This document shows positions 21,405 through 22,796 of a stretch of DNA of 22,796 nucleotides, piece by piece. The DNA comes from Calditrichia bacterium. GTDB taxonomy: Bacteria > Calditrichota > Calditrichia > JAJRVZ01. The notes under the pieces are model-generated. The model was given only the letters and a program-made list of their open reading frames with translations. It was not told where the DNA came from and did not search any database. Both the position numbers and the translations under genes were made by a program. The stretch is taken from positions 1-22,796 of the forward strand of contig DAOWAQ010000004.1 of the NCBI GenBank assembly GCA_030634505.1, in the 5' to 3' direction. The first letter of the stretch is position 1. Each line of letters starts with the position of its first letter.

Positions 21405-21935
21405 ATGAAACAAAAGTTAAAAAAAATAAAAATGATATTATTTGATGTTGATGGTGTGTTAACTGATGGATCAATAGTTTATACTGACAAAGGAACAGAA
21501 ATTAAATCATTTAATATTCAAGATGGTATGGCTATTACTCTTGCCAGAAAATCAGGATTATTAACCGGGATTATTACGGGTAGGTTATCAAGTATGGTAA
21601 CGCGAAGAGCAGAGGAATTAAAAATAGATACTATTTCTCAAGGGAGTTTTAATAAATTAGGTCCATATCTGGAAATTTTGAAAAAATATGACTTAAGCGA
21701 TGAAGAAATATGTTATATTGGTGATGATATCGTTGATATGGTAATTTTGAACAGGGTTGGATTTAGTGCCGCAGTGGCTAATGCGCGAGAAGAGGTAAAA
21801 GCAATTTGTGATTATATTACAGTTGCTCAAGGTGGTCACGGTGCTGTTAGAGAAGTTATCGATCTGGTTTTAAAACGTCAGGGAAAATTTGACGTAGTTA
21901 TAGACTCAATTATAAACTCCGATGAAAATGTATAA
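21405..21935 (+). CDS. kdsC: 3-deoxy-D-manno-octulosonate 8-phosphate phosphatase
   Basis: A 176-residue HAD-superfamily phosphatase (C0 type, no cap) that dephosphorylates KDO-8-phosphate for lipopolysaccharide core synthesis, indicating a diderm organism. Seen: motif I FDVDGVLTDG with nucleophile Asp14 and Asp16, the FNIQDGMAI segment (36-44), motif II ITGR (57-60), Lys84 and motif III IGDDIVDM (105-112), and the characteristic AQGGHGAVREV near the C-terminus. Length is typical. A 110-base gap separates it from the toxin gene; I see no convincing promoter there. It overlaps the next gene by 14 bases. Confidence 0.95.
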   Translation: MKQKLKKIKMILFDVDGVLTDGSIVYTDKGTEIKSFNIQDGMAITLARKSGLLTGIITGRLSSMVTRRAEELKIDTISQGSFNKLGPYLEILKKYDLSDEEICYIGDDIVDMVILNRVGFSAAVANAREEVKAICDYITVAQGGHGAVREVIDLVLKRQGKFDVVIDSIINSDENV

Positions 21936-22752
21936 ATATTTATTGTTGCTAATATTAATCTCTTTTAGTTTGAATGCTCAGATCACCGTTGTGATTGCTG
22001 CTTTTGAGAACAATTCGGGAGGATTTAATTTAGATTATTGGGAAAAAGCGATTCCTGATTTTTTAACTTCAGAATTATCTAAATCAGATAAAATTGTGAT
22101 TGTTGAAAGAAATAAATTGGACAAAGTGCTTGAAGAACAAGCCCTGGTTCTATCTGGAGTTTTGGACAGTTCCAATGTTCAACAAGTTGGTAAATTGTTA
22201 GGAGCGCAATTTATTATTCAAGGTACAATTAATCAAACAAACAGTAAAACCCGAATAGATGTTAATATAATCAAAGTAAAAACGGGTGAAGTTAAAAATG
22301 AAAAAGCGATCGCAACCGATGAAAATCATCTTGAAGAAATGACACAATTACTGGGTAATAACATAATAAAAGTATTGGTGGGACAGGGAACATATATTGA
22401 AAAAGTACAACTTTCAGAAATGCCAACTACTTATTTTATGATTGCCACAGCTGGTTTTGCAGTTACTACAATATTATTAAACAATGCCTATATAAATAAT
22501 CTTAATGATTATAGAGACGCTACTCAACTATCAGAATTCGACTCAAAATATGATAAAGCAAATAATATGAATAATTTAAAAATTATTGCAGCTTCAATAA
22601 CCGGAGTAGCTTTAGCAGGAACAATTTATTGCTGGATCAGAAATATATCGGCAAATGAAATTTTGGCTTCAAATAATAAAATAAATATATATCCCAATTT
22701 GGTTTTTTCACCTGAAAATAAAATAATTACAGGATTAACAATTGTATTTTAA
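21922..22752 (+). CDS. CsgG/FlgO-like secreted or envelope protein with two C-terminal hydrophobic segments
   Basis: A 276-residue protein. A signal peptide (about 1-19, ending LNA) leads into a CsgG-like domain (about 20-155: ITVVIAAFENNSG, FLTSELSKSDKIVIVERNKLDKVLEE, LGAQFIIQGTINQ, VNIIKVKTGEV). Two hydrophobic stretches follow (about 172-188 and 213-235) and then a short beta-type tail ending NIYPNLVFSPENKI. The first domain is the alpha/beta fold shared by CsgG, FlgO and many envelope proteins. It lacks the lipobox of true CsgG, and no curli-type partners are near, so it is not a curli secretion pore. The start overlaps kdsC by 14 bases; a second ATG 6 bases further on is also possible. 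Function unknown. Confidence 0.72.
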   Translation: MKMYKYLLLLILISFSLNAQITVVIAAFENNSGGFNLDYWEKAIPDFLTSELSKSDKIVIVERNKLDKVLEEQALVLSGVLDSSNVQQVGKLLGAQFIIQGTINQTNSKTRIDVNIIKVKTGEVKNEKAIATDENHLEEMTQLLGNNIIKVLVGQGTYIEKVQLSEMPTTYFMIATAGFAVTTILLNNAYINNLNDYRDATQLSEFDSKYDKANNMNNLKIIAASITGVALAGTIYCWIRNISANEILASNNKINIYPNLVFSPENKIITGLTIVF

Positions 22753-22796
22753 GTATCTAAACTATTTATTACTTTTATCAATCATTATTTATTCAT

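Overview
This is an AT-rich (by eye about one third G+C), densely packed window with nearly all genes on the + strand. A secretin with an inner-membrane assembly platform, KDO-8-phosphate phosphatase (lipopolysaccharide synthesis) and an RlpA-type wall enzyme indicate a Gram-negative, diderm bacterium. Shine-Dalgarno sequences appear only at some genes, and at least two promoters are of the ordinary sigma70 type (TTGACA/TATAAT), which argues against a core Bacteroidetes. I would look among lineages such as Calditrichota, Marinimicrobia, Ignavibacteria or KSB1-like bacteria. That placement is inference from gene style, not a demonstrated identity.

Layout. (1) 2-2640: a housekeeping cluster of pyrK (5' end cut off), pyrD, rlpA and mobA, tightly spaced or overlapping, then trxA closed by a hairpin terminator. 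(2) 2723-5913: engB, an FAD/NAD(P) oxidoreductase of the flavin-monooxygenase type, and the pyridoxal 5'-phosphate synthase pair pdxS-pdxT. (3) 5914-18427: a large type IV filament locus. A clean promoter and palindromes precede pilB and pilD. A 604-bp non-coding stretch with repeats follows. Then come pilC, a major pilin with a strong ribosome binding site and its own terminator, three minor pilins, a PilM-PilN fusion, pilO, a pilP-like gene, pilQ and pilT. (4) 18424-22752: an alpha/beta hydrolase overlapping pilT, then cutA, an eIF2B-family protein, an AbrB/PIN (VapBC-like) toxin-antitoxin pair, kdsC and a CsgG-like secreted protein.

The pilus locus is the interesting part. Its extension ATPase carries a complete CheY-type receiver domain at the C-terminus while its N-terminal MshEN region looks degenerate. 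PilM and PilN are one polypeptide, resembling GspL of type II secretion. The minor pilins follow the GspI-J-K order, PilP lacks a lipobox and is membrane-anchored like GspC, and the secretin is short. A PilT retraction ATPase is nevertheless present. Together this reads as a retractable type IV pilus machine with a type II-secretion-like platform and phospho-relay input wired directly into the motor.
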